From assembly GCA_016710965.1 (NCBI GenBank), contig JADJTW010000020.1, forward strand, positions 1 to 42,481: 42,481 bases of DNA. The letters are read 5' to 3'. The position numbers and the translations under genes were made by a program. Below are positions 10,517-18,924 of the stretch, in pieces. Below the pieces are notes generated by a model that did no database searches, had not been told where the DNA came from, and worked only from the letters and a program-made list of their open reading frames with translations. The stretch is from Flavobacteriales bacterium. GTDB taxonomy: Bacteria > Bacteroidota > Bacteroidia > Flavobacteriales_F > PHOS-HE28. The number at the start of each line of letters is the position of its first letter. Position 1 is the first letter of the stretch.

Positions 10517-13500
10517 TTACTTGATCAGCGTCACGTGGCCAAGCAGTTCTTTGCGCACTTCGGTACCGCGGATCTCGAAAGCGATGCGATAGACATACAC
10601 CTCGGTCTTCAGGATCTCGCCGCTGTTATTGGCAGCGCCGTTCCAGAACTCGTAGGGGTCCTCTGTTTCGAAGATCACCTCGCCCCAGCGGTCGAACACG
10701 CGCAGGGTGAAGGAGGTGATCACATCGATGTTCGTGCTCATGCCCCAGGTCTCGTTCAGGTTGTCGCCGTCCGGCGTGAAGGAGTTGGGCACGTACACGA
10801 AGAGCACGTCGTCGATGATCACCGTCTTGCAGATCGTGTCGGCGCATTGGTTGTAGTTGAAGGCGGCAAGGCAGACTTCGTACTGTCCGGGTTCCTTCTC
10901 GCTGAAGCGGAAGTAGGGATTCATCTCCGTGCTGGTCGTGAAACCGGCGATGTCCCACCACCAGGTCTGCGCGCCGGTGCTCGTGTTCGCGAACCAGATG
11001 CGAGGATCGTTCACGTTGGCAGGGATCGGATTCCATGTGAAATCGGCTACCACTGGCGGCGGGCCGGTCACTTCAATGGCTCCGGTGCCGATGCAACCGG
11101 CAGCATCACGAATGCGGATCGGGTAGATCGCTTCGCATTGGTCAGGCAGGACGTTCGTTTGCAGCCAGCTCAGACCGTCATCGAAGCTCCATTCGACGGC
11201 TTCGGCATCGTACACCTCCACCTGCCCGTCGCAATCGCCCGAGCACGTCACGGGTTGCATGGCCAGCGAATCGATCTCCAGCAGCACGGGCTCATTGATC
11301 ATCAAGCTGTCGGTTCCAGCGCATCCGTTGTCATCCGTTACCGTCACGTAGTAGGGACCTGCACAAAGGCCTTGCACCGCATCAACACCAACGCCATTGT
11401 CGCCGCTGGTCCAATCGAACGTGAAGCCCGCGACGGCGTTGCCGCCGGTGACGGCGGCTTGCGCCGTGCCATCGCAATACGTGTAGCAGATGGCATCGGT
11501 CGTGGCGAAGTCGATGAGGATCTCATCGGTGAAGGTCATGTCCACGCTGTCGATCAAGTAGCAGAACGCGCCGTCATCCTCGATCCAGTAGAAGCGGTGC
11601 GTGCCGCCCATGCCAGGCTGAACGGTAACGGTGGTAATGGGATCGGTTGCATTGCCGAAGATGGAACCAGCCGGTCCGCTCCATTGTCCAACGCCGGTGT
11701 TTCCTGGAGTCGCGGACAATGCGATGGTGAGGTCGCACGAGTAGGCCGGCAGTCCTGCGTCGGCCACTCCGCAGCAGGTCGGATCGTCCGCAGGGATCAC
11801 GGTGATGTCCAACGTGGAGGTTGCCACGCAACCGGCCGAGCTCGTAACGGTGTACGTGTACACATCGGTGGCGCCCGTGTTCGGGTCGAAGCTGTTGGTC
11901 ACCACCGCACCACCGCTTGTAGTCCAGATGCCTCCTGCATCAGGCGTGCCGCCCAGCGAATCGGTCATCAGGAAGATGGGGTCGCTGGCGCAAACGGTCA
12001 TCACGTAGGGCAGGCCCGCATCGATCGATGGGTCGGGGCTAACGAGCACGCTATCGGTCACAGCGCAGGCAGGAGAGCCTGCGGGCCAAGCGCTCAAGTA
12101 GTACCAGGTGGGCGAGGTCACGAGCACATTGGTGAGCGGGTCGGTGGCATCATCGAGGCCTGCAGCCGGTGTCCATTGCCAGGTGGTAGGCGATGTTCCT
12201 CCACCGCAGCTCACCACGCCGCTCCATGCCATGCCCGTGGGAGGTCCTTGCGGCGAATCGTAAACGGTCGCGCCCAGGTCGTCATTCAGGTAGAAGCTGT
12301 TCTCGTTGTTCCATACCGAGCCTGCCGTGTAGAAGAGACTGATCGTTGAACCCGTGCTCACGTTCAGCGGATAGATCAATTGATTGACACCGGCGGGCAC
12401 GGTATAGATGGTGCTCACACCGTTGATGGTGACGTTCAAGTTCGCACCGCCGTTCCAACTATCGCCGAAGGTCTCTTCCAGTACCAGCGTCCACACGCAG
12501 TTGGTGGGTGGGCCGTTCGCAACCACCACCCCGGCCATGGGCTCGGGATTATTGCACAGCACGATGTCCGGACCGGCATCGATCACCATCTGGTCGGCCA
12601 CCGTTACGAAGATGGTGGTGTCGTAGGTGCATCCGAAATTGTCCGTGACGAAGAACTGGTAATTGAAAGTGCCGGGTGCTGTTGGCGAGGCGGTGGCCAG
12701 GAGCGGGTCGTTCGGGTCGTTCACCAGATTAGGACCTGACCAGTAGGCCGAATCGAGCGTAACGGTGCCGAGATCGGGAGTGAATTGCGTGACATCGGGC
12801 ACGATCGCAGGGTTGAAGTTGATGGACCACGAGCAGATGAAGCCGTTGTCAGCACCCCAGAGGTCGGTGCTCTGGTAGGTCCAGCTACCATTCAACGGGC
12901 AACCGATCAAATTGCTGAAAGGTTGTACCGGTTCGTAGGTGCCCGCGTTCAACGACTGGCTCGGGGGCGTGCCCGCGAGCGTGGTATTGCTGGTACCGAA
13001 GACCGAGTTGTCCACCCATGTCCCATTCGTTGCGGTAGGGCTCCAGCAGTATTCCCAGCATTCGCCGATCACCGGGTTCTGGTTCGTGTCGAAGTCGTTC
13101 GGCGAGCCGATGTAGGTGTAACCGCCGCCCTGCTGGTGGAAGATCATCGTCTGTCCGTTCGGGCAGATCACTTGCAGCACGAGATCGCCCATGTACGTGT
13201 GCTCCATCTCCACGCAAATGGAAATGATGTCGGTGGTGCTTGTGACGGTCTGCCCCGGATTGAATTGCGTGAAGAGCAAGGACGAGGTGAAGGGCTGCCC
13301 CACATCATCGGGCAGGAAGATCCCATCGCCGAAGTTGGCGTCCGGAATGCCTGTCCAGGTGATCGGCGTAGCCACAGCGAAGAGGTCAACCGTAGCACCC
13401 AGGCAGGTCTCCACGCTCTCCATCGTGCCTTGGAAGCTCGGCGTGGTGCTCACCAGGATCTGGAGGTCCACGAGATTGAGGTTGCCGCAGTCGTTATCGT

Positions 13501-14176
13501 CGGTCACGAACAACTGCACCACGTATTCGCCTGCGTCCGCGAACGAGTGATCGATGTTCGGTCCTGTGGTGCTGTCCAATGATCCATCATCGAAATCCCA
13601 CAGGTATTGCACGATGGTGCCTGCGGGCGAGGTGGAACCCGTTCCATCGAAGCTGATCGTTTCGCCCTGGCACACCAGTGCCGGCACAGGTTCGGTCATG
13701 GTGGCAACGGAGGTCGGGTTCTGGCAAGGCACCGTGCATTGGAACCCAGCAGAGAAATTGCCCACCCCGGTATTGTTCGATTGGAAGACCAGGGTGAGGC
13801 AGCCGGTGGTGTTGAAGACCGTGCCGCTCACGATCAGGTTCTGCAACTGCGTTCCGGTATAGGAACCCAGAGAGAGCGCGCTGGTGTTGTCGCCATCATA
13901 GATGGTCAGGTTGTCGTCGTTGGTGCCTGCGGTGCTCAGGTTGAAAACGAACCAGGTGAGGTAGATCACATTGCCCGGCACATCGGGACAGATGGTGAAG
14001 GTGTAGTTCTCGTTATCGCCGTAATCGGCGCTGGGGCCGCCCGAATCCTGGATGACCCCCACGCAACCCGAGCCAGAACCGCCGGTGATGTTGAACTCCA
14101 CCTGGGCCGATGCCCCTAAGGCGATGGTGCAGGAAAGCAGGAGGAAGGCGCAGCGAAAGAGTAGCCTCTGGGTCAT
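10517..14176 (-). CDS. Large secreted CUB/PKD/P-domain surface protein with T9SS type B sorting domain
   Basis: A protein of about 1219 residues from the ATG at 14176, which gives a good signal peptide (LLLSCTIALGASAQ); an in-frame earlier start adds 15 residues. Modules in order: CUB-like (DDNLTIYDGDN), PKD (YLWDFDDGSLD), P-domain-like (ICVEMEHTYMGDLVLQV, LNGSWTYQSTDLWG), an ETFGDSWNGG module, an Ig-like unit resembling the 79-residue repeat of the third paralog (GGIWTTSGG), two SprB-like repeats (ICYTYCDGTAQAAV; PVTCSGDCDGQVEV), a PKD domain (WWWDIAGFTTST) and a type B C-terminal domain (VPNSFTPDGDNLNETW, FDRWGEVIFET). It is first in the tandem triplet in transcription order, with its own promoter candidate and terminator. 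Likely exported by T9SS to the surface; role otherwise unknown. Confidence 0.87.
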   Translation of the reverse strand: MTQRLLFRCAFLLLSCTIALGASAQVEFNITGGSGSGCVGVIQDSGGPSADYGDNENYTFTICPDVPGNVIYLTWFVFNLSTAGTNDDNLTIYDGDNTSALSLGSYTGTQLQNLIVSGTVFNTTGCLTLVFQSNNTGVGNFSAGFQCTVPCQNPTSVATMTEPVPALVCQGETISFDGTGSTSPAGTIVQYLWDFDDGSLDSTTGPNIDHSFADAGEYVVQLFVTDDNDCGNLNLVDLQILVSTTPSFQGTMESVETCLGATVDLFAVATPITWTGIPDANFGDGIFLPDDVGQPFTSSLLFTQFNPGQTVTSTTDIISICVEMEHTYMGDLVLQVICPNGQTMIFHQQGGGYTYIGSPNDFDTNQNPVIGECWEYCWSPTATNGTWVDNSVFGTSNTTLAGTPPSQSLNAGTYEPVQPFSNLIGCPLNGSWTYQSTDLWGADNGFICSWSINFNPAIVPDVTQFTPDLGTVTLDSAYWSGPNLVNDPNDPLLATASPTAPGTFNYQFFVTDNFGCTYDTTIFVTVADQMVIDAGPDIVLCNNPEPMAGVVVANGPPTNCVWTLVLEETFGDSWNGGANLNVTINGVSTIYTVPAGVNQLIYPLNVSTGSTISLFYTAGSVWNNENSFYLNDDLGATVYDSPQGPPTGMAWSGVVSCGGGTSPTTWQWTPAAGLDDATDPLTNVLVTSPTWYYLSAWPAGSPACAVTDSVLVSPDPSIDAGLPYVMTVCASDPIFLMTDSLGGTPDAGGIWTTSGGAVVTNSFDPNTGATDVYTYTVTSSAGCVATSTLDITVIPADDPTCCGVADAGLPAYSCDLTIALSATPGNTGVGQWSGPAGSIFGNATDPITTVTVQPGMGGTHRFYWIEDDGAFCYLIDSVDMTFTDEILIDFATTDAICYTYCDGTAQAAVTGGNAVAGFTFDWTSGDNGVGVDAVQGLCAGPYYVTVTDDNGCAGTDSLMINEPVLLEIDSLAMQPVTCSGDCDGQVEVYDAEAVEWSFDDGLSWLQTNVLPDQCEAIYPIRIRDAAGCIGTGAIEVTGPPPVVADFTWNPIPANVNDPRIWFANTSTGAQTWWWDIAGFTTSTEMNPYFRFSEKEPGQYEVCLAAFNYNQCADTICKTVIIDDVLFVYVPNSFTPDGDNLNETWGMSTNIDVITSFTLRVFDRWGEVIFETEDPYEFWNGAANNSGEILKTEVYVYRIAFEIRGTEVRKELLGHVTLIK

Positions 14177-14286
14177 CGTGCGAAATTGGTTCTGGTCATT
14201 CACTTGGTCATTCGAAAGCACTGTCCTTCATGGCAGTAGTTCCCCGGTACATGATGCTGATCGCGCAGGTTCCGTTGCCCGCGCCG

Positions 14287-14294
14287 CAAAACTA
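14287..14294 (-). promoter_or_regulatory. -7 box for the 10517-14176 gene, overlapping a terminator tail
   Basis: On the minus strand this reads TAGTTTTG, a perfect match to the Bacteroidota -7 consensus TAnnTTTG, followed by CGGCGC. It doubles as the T-rich tail of the terminator at 14296-14321. The predicted leader to the start at 14176 is about 100 bases. No good -33 element could be seen because the terminator stem occupies that place. Confidence 0.5.
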
Positions 14295-14295
14295 A

Positions 14296-14321
14296 CGGAC
14301 CCGGCCTTGGGGCCGGGTCCG
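14296..14321 (-). terminator. Rho-independent terminator after the PKD membrane protein gene
   Basis: An 11-bp GC-rich stem (CGGACCCGGCC pairing with GGCCGGGTCCG) with loop TTGG in plus-strand reading. On the minus strand it is followed by TTAGTTTTGC. It lies 22 bases past the stop at 14344. Confidence 0.85.
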
Positions 14322-14343
14322 CTCAAGGATCGACTTATCCACG

Positions 14344-15558
14344 TCAGCGCACCAAGCTCACGGTACCGTTGTAAGTGCCGCCGAGCTTCTCGCCGTCCTT
14401 CATCTCCACCATCCACACATAATCGCCGCTGCGGCAGGGTTCGCCGCGACCGCCAATGCGACCGTTCCAAGGACGTTGGGCGTCGCTGGTCTCGAAGAGC
14501 AGTTGCCCGCTCGTTTTGTCATGAATGGTCATGTGGAAGCGCACGCCCAAGGTCTTCAGCGCATCGGGGATGAAACTGTCCTCCACACCATCGCCATCGG
14601 GACTGAAGGTGCTTGCGGCGAGCAGGTTGTAGTCGTTGTTCACCTTCACGGTCTTCTCGATCCGGTCCGTGCAGCCACCGCCATTGGTAACAGTAAGGCT
14701 CACGGTGTAGTTGCCGCGCGTCTTGTACACGTGGTTGGGGTGCGCGATGGTGCTGGTGCCGCCATCGCCGAAATCCCAGAAGAAGGATTGGCCGCCCAAG
14801 CTGCGGTTCTCGAAGTGGATGCTAGGCACGGTGTTCTCGTAATCCTGCGGCAGCCAGTTGAAGACCGCTTCAGGCGTCTCGTGGATGACGATCACATCGC
14901 TCACCGGCTCGGGCACCATGCCGCCGCTGCGCGAAGAGTGCGACAACATCACCTCGAAACGGCCGGCTTTGCTGAACGTGTGCTTGGGCTGGGGCTCGCG
15001 CGAGAAGCTGCCATCGCCGAAGTTCCAGAGGAAGGTGCCCTCCTTGGGCAGGTTGCGCGCCGAGAACTCGACGGCCGTGCCGGGGCATCCCTGTGTTACG
15101 CTGGGCCGGATGCTGATCTCGGTGGACGATGTGTTCTCCACCGGTGCCGCTGTGGCGGGTTGCATCACTTCGGTCTCCTCCGTGCGCTGCTCAGTCACGG
15201 GTTGCGCGGAACGCTGTTGGGGTGCGCTCGCGATGTGTTCTACGATGGTGCTCGCCTGCTCGGGAGCTTCGGGCACGACGTTCGACTGATCGTCCTGCTC
15301 GGGTGCCACCATGGCCACGAGCGCAGTGTTCTCCTTGCCGGGCCCACCGGGCTGCTGCACCATCAGGTAGATGGTCGTGCCCAAGGCCAGCGCTCCTCCG
15401 AAGAGCAGGGCCAGCATGCCCGCCGATGATTTCCAGGCACCGCCTTCCTTCTCGTCCAGCTGGCGCTCCATCTCCGTCCAGTCCGCCGAATTGTACGGCA
15501 GCTCATAGGACTCCATCGTCTCCTTCAGGGAGCGTTCGAATGCGTCCGATCCGTTCAT
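14344..15558 (-). CDS. Membrane-anchored PKD protein with gliding-type C-terminal domain, candidate anti-sigma/sensor
   Basis: A 404-residue protein with no N-terminal signal peptide. It has a short acidic cytoplasmic segment (1-45, containing YELPYNSADWTEMERQL) and one membrane helix at about 46-67. A low-complexity linker follows (about 70-148), then two PKD domains (about 150-225 with FLWNFGDGSF; about 228-305 with FFWDFGDGGTST) and a C-terminal domain at about 308-404 (STFSPDGDGVEDSFIP, GQLLFETSDAQRPWNG, GDYVWMVEM) resembling the type B/gliding-motility sorting domain. It starts 11 bases after the stop of the ECF sigma gene, so the two are almost certainly co-transcribed. The layout (short cytoplasmic part, one helix, large periplasmic part, sigma partner) is that of a membrane anti-sigma factor, but the N-terminus matches no classical anti-sigma domain I can name. 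The function is inference. Confidence 0.8.
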   Translation of the reverse strand: MNGSDAFERSLKETMESYELPYNSADWTEMERQLDEKEGGAWKSSAGMLALLFGGALALGTTIYLMVQQPGGPGKENTALVAMVAPEQDDQSNVVPEAPEQASTIVEHIASAPQQRSAQPVTEQRTEETEVMQPATAAPVENTSSTEISIRPSVTQGCPGTAVEFSARNLPKEGTFLWNFGDGSFSREPQPKHTFSKAGRFEVMLSHSSRSGGMVPEPVSDVIVIHETPEAVFNWLPQDYENTVPSIHFENRSLGGQSFFWDFGDGGTSTIAHPNHVYKTRGNYTVSLTVTNGGGCTDRIEKTVKVNNDYNLLAASTFSPDGDGVEDSFIPDALKTLGVRFHMTIHDKTSGQLLFETSDAQRPWNGRIGGRGEPCRSGDYVWMVEMKDGEKLGGTYNGTVSLVR

Positions 15559-15569
15559 GATCTTCTTTC

Positions 15570-16151
15570 TTATTGGATCTTATGCTCCTTGCGCAGGAGC
15601 TTCTTCAGGTTATGCTTCGCTTTGGCCAGGTTGCTCTTGCTGGTACCGATGTTGATCCCCAGCATGTCGGCGATCTCCTTGTGGGTGAGTTCCTCGAACA
15701 CGTACAGGTTGAACACCGTGCGGTAGGCAGGGGTCAGCTTCTGCATGGCGTTGATCACGTCGGCAGGCTTAACGTCCCATACATCTTCCTCATTCTCCTC
15801 GGCCAGGTTGTCCTCGGCATCGCTATCGCCGAAATCCTCGATGCTGCGCTCCTCGCCCAGCAGCAGGTAGGCGTTCTTGCTGCGGCGGAAGTGGTCGATG
15901 GCGGTGTTGACGATGATGCGCCGGATCCAGCCCTCGAAGGAGCCGGCCCGGTTGAACTTCTCCATGCTGCGGAACACCTTTATGAAACCGTCCTGCAGGA
16001 TGTCCTTGGCCTGGTCGGTGTTCTTGGTGTAGCGCATGCACACCGCCATCATCTTGCCGTAGAACAGTTCGTACACCCGCTGCTGGTGGCGGCGCTCGCC
16101 GCGCAGGCAGCCGTCGATGATCTCCGTGAACCCGGGCCCTGGCCCATCCAT
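15570..16151 (-). CDS. ECF-type RNA polymerase sigma factor
   Basis: About 193 residues from the ATG at 16151; in-frame upstream starts at 16193 and 16247 exist but add only unconserved sequence. Region 2 spans about residues 25-95 (VYELFYGKMMAVCMRYTKN, DILQDGFIKVF, SFEGWIRRIIVNTAIDHFRR). Region 4 spans about 135-185 (LTPAYRTVFNLYVFEELTH, KEIADMLGINIGTSKSNLAK) with a helix-turn-helix, and an acidic linker joins the two. This is the standard two-domain ECF sigma-70 structure. The gene is followed directly by the membrane PKD protein, which may control it. It is transcribed divergently from mdh. Its target genes are unknown; the neighbouring surface proteins are candidates. Confidence 0.9.
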   Translation of the reverse strand: MDGPGPGFTEIIDGCLRGERRHQQRVYELFYGKMMAVCMRYTKNTDQAKDILQDGFIKVFRSMEKFNRAGSFEGWIRRIIVNTAIDHFRRSKNAYLLLGEERSIEDFGDSDAEDNLAEENEEDVWDVKPADVINAMQKLTPAYRTVFNLYVFEELTHKEIADMLGINIGTSKSNLAKAKHNLKKLLRKEHKIQ

Positions 16152-16338
16152 GGCCACCCAGGAGAGGGTCAGGCGGGGTCCGGTCCGTTCCATGGCGGAG
16201 GGTGCTGACACGGGTCGTGAAGGGGTTTGTGCCGGTAAGATAGCCATGCGCACAGGGAAGACGCACGGCCCAAGGTAGGGATGCCTCCCCGATCCGAATT
16301 CCATTTGTGCATCGGCTGTTGATAAAGCTCAGGAACCG

Positions 16339-16355
16339 GACCCCTCGCAGGGGTC
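16339..16355. promoter_or_regulatory. Inverted repeat abutting the mdh -7 box
   Basis: GACCCC-TCGCA-GGGGTC: a 6-bp inverted repeat with a 5-base spacer, ending one base before the mdh -7 box. It occupies the space between the -33 and -7 positions, so it could be an operator, but a chance GC-rich repeat is possible. It lies in the 261-base divergent region between the sigma gene and mdh. Confidence 0.3.
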
Positions 16356-16363
16356 TACTTTCG
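16356..16363 (+). promoter_or_regulatory. -7 box candidate of mdh
   Basis: TACTTTCG, one mismatch from TAnnTTTG, 50 bases before the mdh start and followed by a GC-rich CCGCC. The same TTCG variant occurs upstream of porT and rpsO. Confidence 0.5.
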
Positions 16364-16412
16364 CCGCCCGGCCGGAACGACCCGGCCGTAACCCCAAAAT
16401 CCCCCGAAAAGG

Positions 16413-17357
16413 ATGAAAGTCACTGTGGTAGGAGCAGGCAACGTGGGCGCAACCTGCGCCGATGCCGTGGCCCGCTGGGAGCTCGCCAACGAAGTGGTGC
16501 TGCTCGACATCAAGGAGAACTTCGCCGAGGGCAAGGCGCTGGACATCTGGCAAACCGCCCCCATCAACCTCTTCGACAGCCGCATCACCGGCAGTACCAA
16601 CGATTACTCCAAGACCGCTGGGAGCGATGTGGTGGTGATCACCAGCGGCCTGCCCCGCAAGCCGGGCATGAGCCGCGACGACCTCATTGCCACCAACGCC
16701 GCCATCGTCAAGAGCGTGACGGAGAACGTGGTGAAGCACAGCCCCGAGGCCATCATCATCGTGGTGAGCAACCCGCTGGATGTAATGACCTATTGCGCCT
16801 ACATCAACAGCAAGCGCCCCAGCCAGAAGGTCTTCGGCATGGCCGGCATCCTGGATACGGCCCGCTACCGCGCATTCCTGGCCACCGAGCTCAACGTAAG
16901 CCCCAAGGACATCCAGGCGGTGCTCATGGGCGGCCATGGCGATACCATGGTGCCCCTGCCGCGCTACACCACCGTGGGCGGCATCCCCGTCACGGAGCTT
17001 ATCAGCAAGGACAAGCTCGATGCGATCGTGGACCGCACCAAGAAGGGCGGCGGCGAGATCGTGAACCTGCTGGGCACCAGCGCATGGTACGCACCGGGCA
17101 CCGCCGCCGCGCAAATGGTGGAAGCCATCGTGCGCGACCAGCGGCGCGTGTTCCCCTGCTGCGTGTGGCTGCAAGGCGAATACGGCCTCAAGGACATCTA
17201 CATGGGCGCGCCCGTGGTGTTGGGCCGCAACGGCGTGGAACGCATCATCGAACTGAAGCTGAACGCCGAGGAGATGGAATTGCTCAACGCCAGCGGCAAG
17301 GCCGTGAAGGAGGTGATGGATGTGCTGGACAAGATGAACAGCAATGTGACGGCTTGA
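16413..17357 (+). CDS. mdh: Malate dehydrogenase (LDH-like type)
   Basis: A 314-residue enzyme that interconverts malate and oxaloacetate with NAD in the TCA cycle. The N-terminal Rossmann motif GAGNVG lies at residues 7-12, with the NAD-ribose-binding aspartate at the end of VVLLDI. Substrate-binding arginines are in LPRKPGMSRDDL and in ILDTARYR, NPLDVMTY is intact, and the catalytic histidine lies in MGGHGDTMVPL. Length is normal for the bacterial LDH-like MDH family. The start follows an AAAAGG stretch. It is monocistronic, with a -7 box at 16356 and a strong terminator just downstream. Confidence 0.97.
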   Translation: MKVTVVGAGNVGATCADAVARWELANEVVLLDIKENFAEGKALDIWQTAPINLFDSRITGSTNDYSKTAGSDVVVITSGLPRKPGMSRDDLIATNAAIVKSVTENVVKHSPEAIIIVVSNPLDVMTYCAYINSKRPSQKVFGMAGILDTARYRAFLATELNVSPKDIQAVLMGGHGDTMVPLPRYTTVGGIPVTELISKDKLDAIVDRTKKGGGEIVNLLGTSAWYAPGTAAAQMVEAIVRDQRRVFPCCVWLQGEYGLKDIYMGAPVVLGRNGVERIIELKLNAEEMELLNASGKAVKEVMDVLDKMNSNVTA

Positions 17358-17377
17358 TCACAGCAGAACGCATGCGA

Positions 17378-17402
17378 ACAGCCCCGCCATCGGCGGGGCT
17401 GT
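17378..17402 (+). terminator. Rho-independent terminator after mdh (also faces the 17411 gene)
   Basis: An 11-bp stem ACAGCCCCGCC / GGCGGGGCTGT with a 3-base loop, then CTGTTTGC. It lies 21 bases after the mdh stop and between convergent genes, so it probably acts in both directions. Confidence 0.85.
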
Positions 17403-17410
17403 CTGTTTGC

Positions 17411-18916
17411 TCATGGTTCTATAACAATTATGCGCACGGCTGTGCTCTGCCCGCCCCATTGCAACTTGCATTGGTACATGCCTGCCTGCACCTCCTCCAA
17501 TTCCACGGCATGCACTTGGCTCCACGCGGCCAAGCGGTTGCGGTACACCACGCGCCCTTGCATGTCCAGTAATTCTAGCAACCCGGCCCTTGCTTGCACC
17601 GGGTAGCTCAAGGTGAAGCGACCATTGCTGGGGTTGGGGTAAGCAGCGCGAATGGCAAGGTCTGCGATACTCCTCAGGCACAGAAAGCCCAAGCGTATCA
17701 CACGGGCTGCCCGCCAAAGGCCCCAAGTGGTAGTTGGGGTGGTTGGGTAAGGAATTCATGAAATATCGCGGCAACTCTATCCCATGCTGCTCCATGTTGC
17801 AAGCCAGCCCCCTCGTCTGGGTCATGGATCACATGCAAGTGGAAGTGCCATTACCCGTACCGATGTAGATCTTGCCATCCGGAGCGAGTTGGGCAATATC
17901 GAAGAGCGTGGCAAAGGGCGGGCTGGGAGAATAGAACCCATCCCACTCCGCGATGTGCACCATGGAGGCCGCAATGTCCGCTACCTCGGTATCGAATTGG
18001 TACACATCCTCCACAGATGACACATAGAGGTAGCGGCTGTTCGGTGAGAATGCCACACCAGACCCGGGATTCCCATCAGGAACAATGATGAACACGGGAT
18101 CGGAAAACGTACCGGCACAGCGATCGAAATCGAAGACCTCCAACTCATCCTGGCCCCAGTAGTAAGCGAATTTGCTGCCATCCGGCGAGAAGCACACTTG
18201 CCCGTTGTCCGGCGGACGGATAATGCCGATGGACTGTGTTCCGTCCACGCTCACACCATAAGGTGTGACAAGCAGCCGGTGGAAGAGGTTCGTGTTCACC
18301 TTGTGGCAGAATACCCACCAATCCCGCCCGTTGGCATGCCGCACTGCTGTGATCTTGCCCACGTTCAACTCGTCATTAATCAATACCTGGTTCTTCGTTA
18401 CCACGCCTCCCAGTCCGCCATCCAGGCTCATGTCAATGGTGGTCAGGTAAAGATGTTGCGCGGTGAAGGCGACCTGATCATCCAATGTCCCATGAAGAAG
18501 GTAGTAGATGTCAGCGGATTCGGGTTTGGGAATTATCAAGAGGGTTGAGCAAGATGCAAGCCCGTGGGCCAATTCGAAGTGTAGGCGCTCGGGTTAAGCC
18601 CGGTCCCGTTCTACATTGTATCTCCGGTAGCATTGGCAAGTAAAGCCCCGTTGGTGCTGAACAATAGGTTGCCGCTCGCATCGGTGATATTGGCGCTGGT
18701 GCGCCCAAACCCAATAGCCCTGTTCGTAGTCGTAACTACAGCATTACCGCTGTGGAAGTCGATATCTACTCCACCCCATGGCGGCCCCCATTGCTCGCCA
18801 TATCCACCTAGCCAGAGGTTGTTCAGCCCCTGGGAAACAAGGGAGCGCGGATGTACCAGAAGGCACAGCAAAAGCGCCGATCGAACGACCTGTACGAGTG
18901 TCTTGCTGTTCCTCAT
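17411..18916 (-). pseudogene. Propeller-like T9SS surface protein, downstream cassette copy, frame-broken
   Basis: The start at 18916 gives a signal peptide (SALLLCLLVHPRSLVSQ), then the family opening NNLWLGGYG and DASGNLLFSTNG. The frame is lost near 18605 (ends GDTM, stop) and again near 18575. It continues as a long piece to 17829 (AVRHANGRDWW, CFSPDGSKFAYYW, FSPNSRYLYVSS, LAPDGKIYIGTG). It then needs two compensating shifts (about 17845 and 17810) and another near 17690 to reach a type A sorting domain (AAYPNPSNGRFTL, AGMYQCKLQWGG) ending at 17411. Order and content match the better-preserved copy at 21268-22816. It starts 8 bases after the upstream beta-helix gene. At least five indels in 1.5 kb argue for real decay, although sequencing error cannot be ruled out. 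Confidence 0.75.
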
Positions 18917-18924
18917 GCCCGGTG

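Noticed and set aside
8974..10524. A 516-codon plus-strand open frame over the second giant gene
   Set aside because: Its product has no recognisable domain and the minus strand encodes a complete signal peptide, P-domain and sorting domain. High GC gives long antisense frames.
18625..18916. The 101-codon open frame as an independent small secreted protein
   Set aside because: It has the opening of the propeller-like family and its continuation lies in the next frames downstream, so it is the 5' part of a broken gene.
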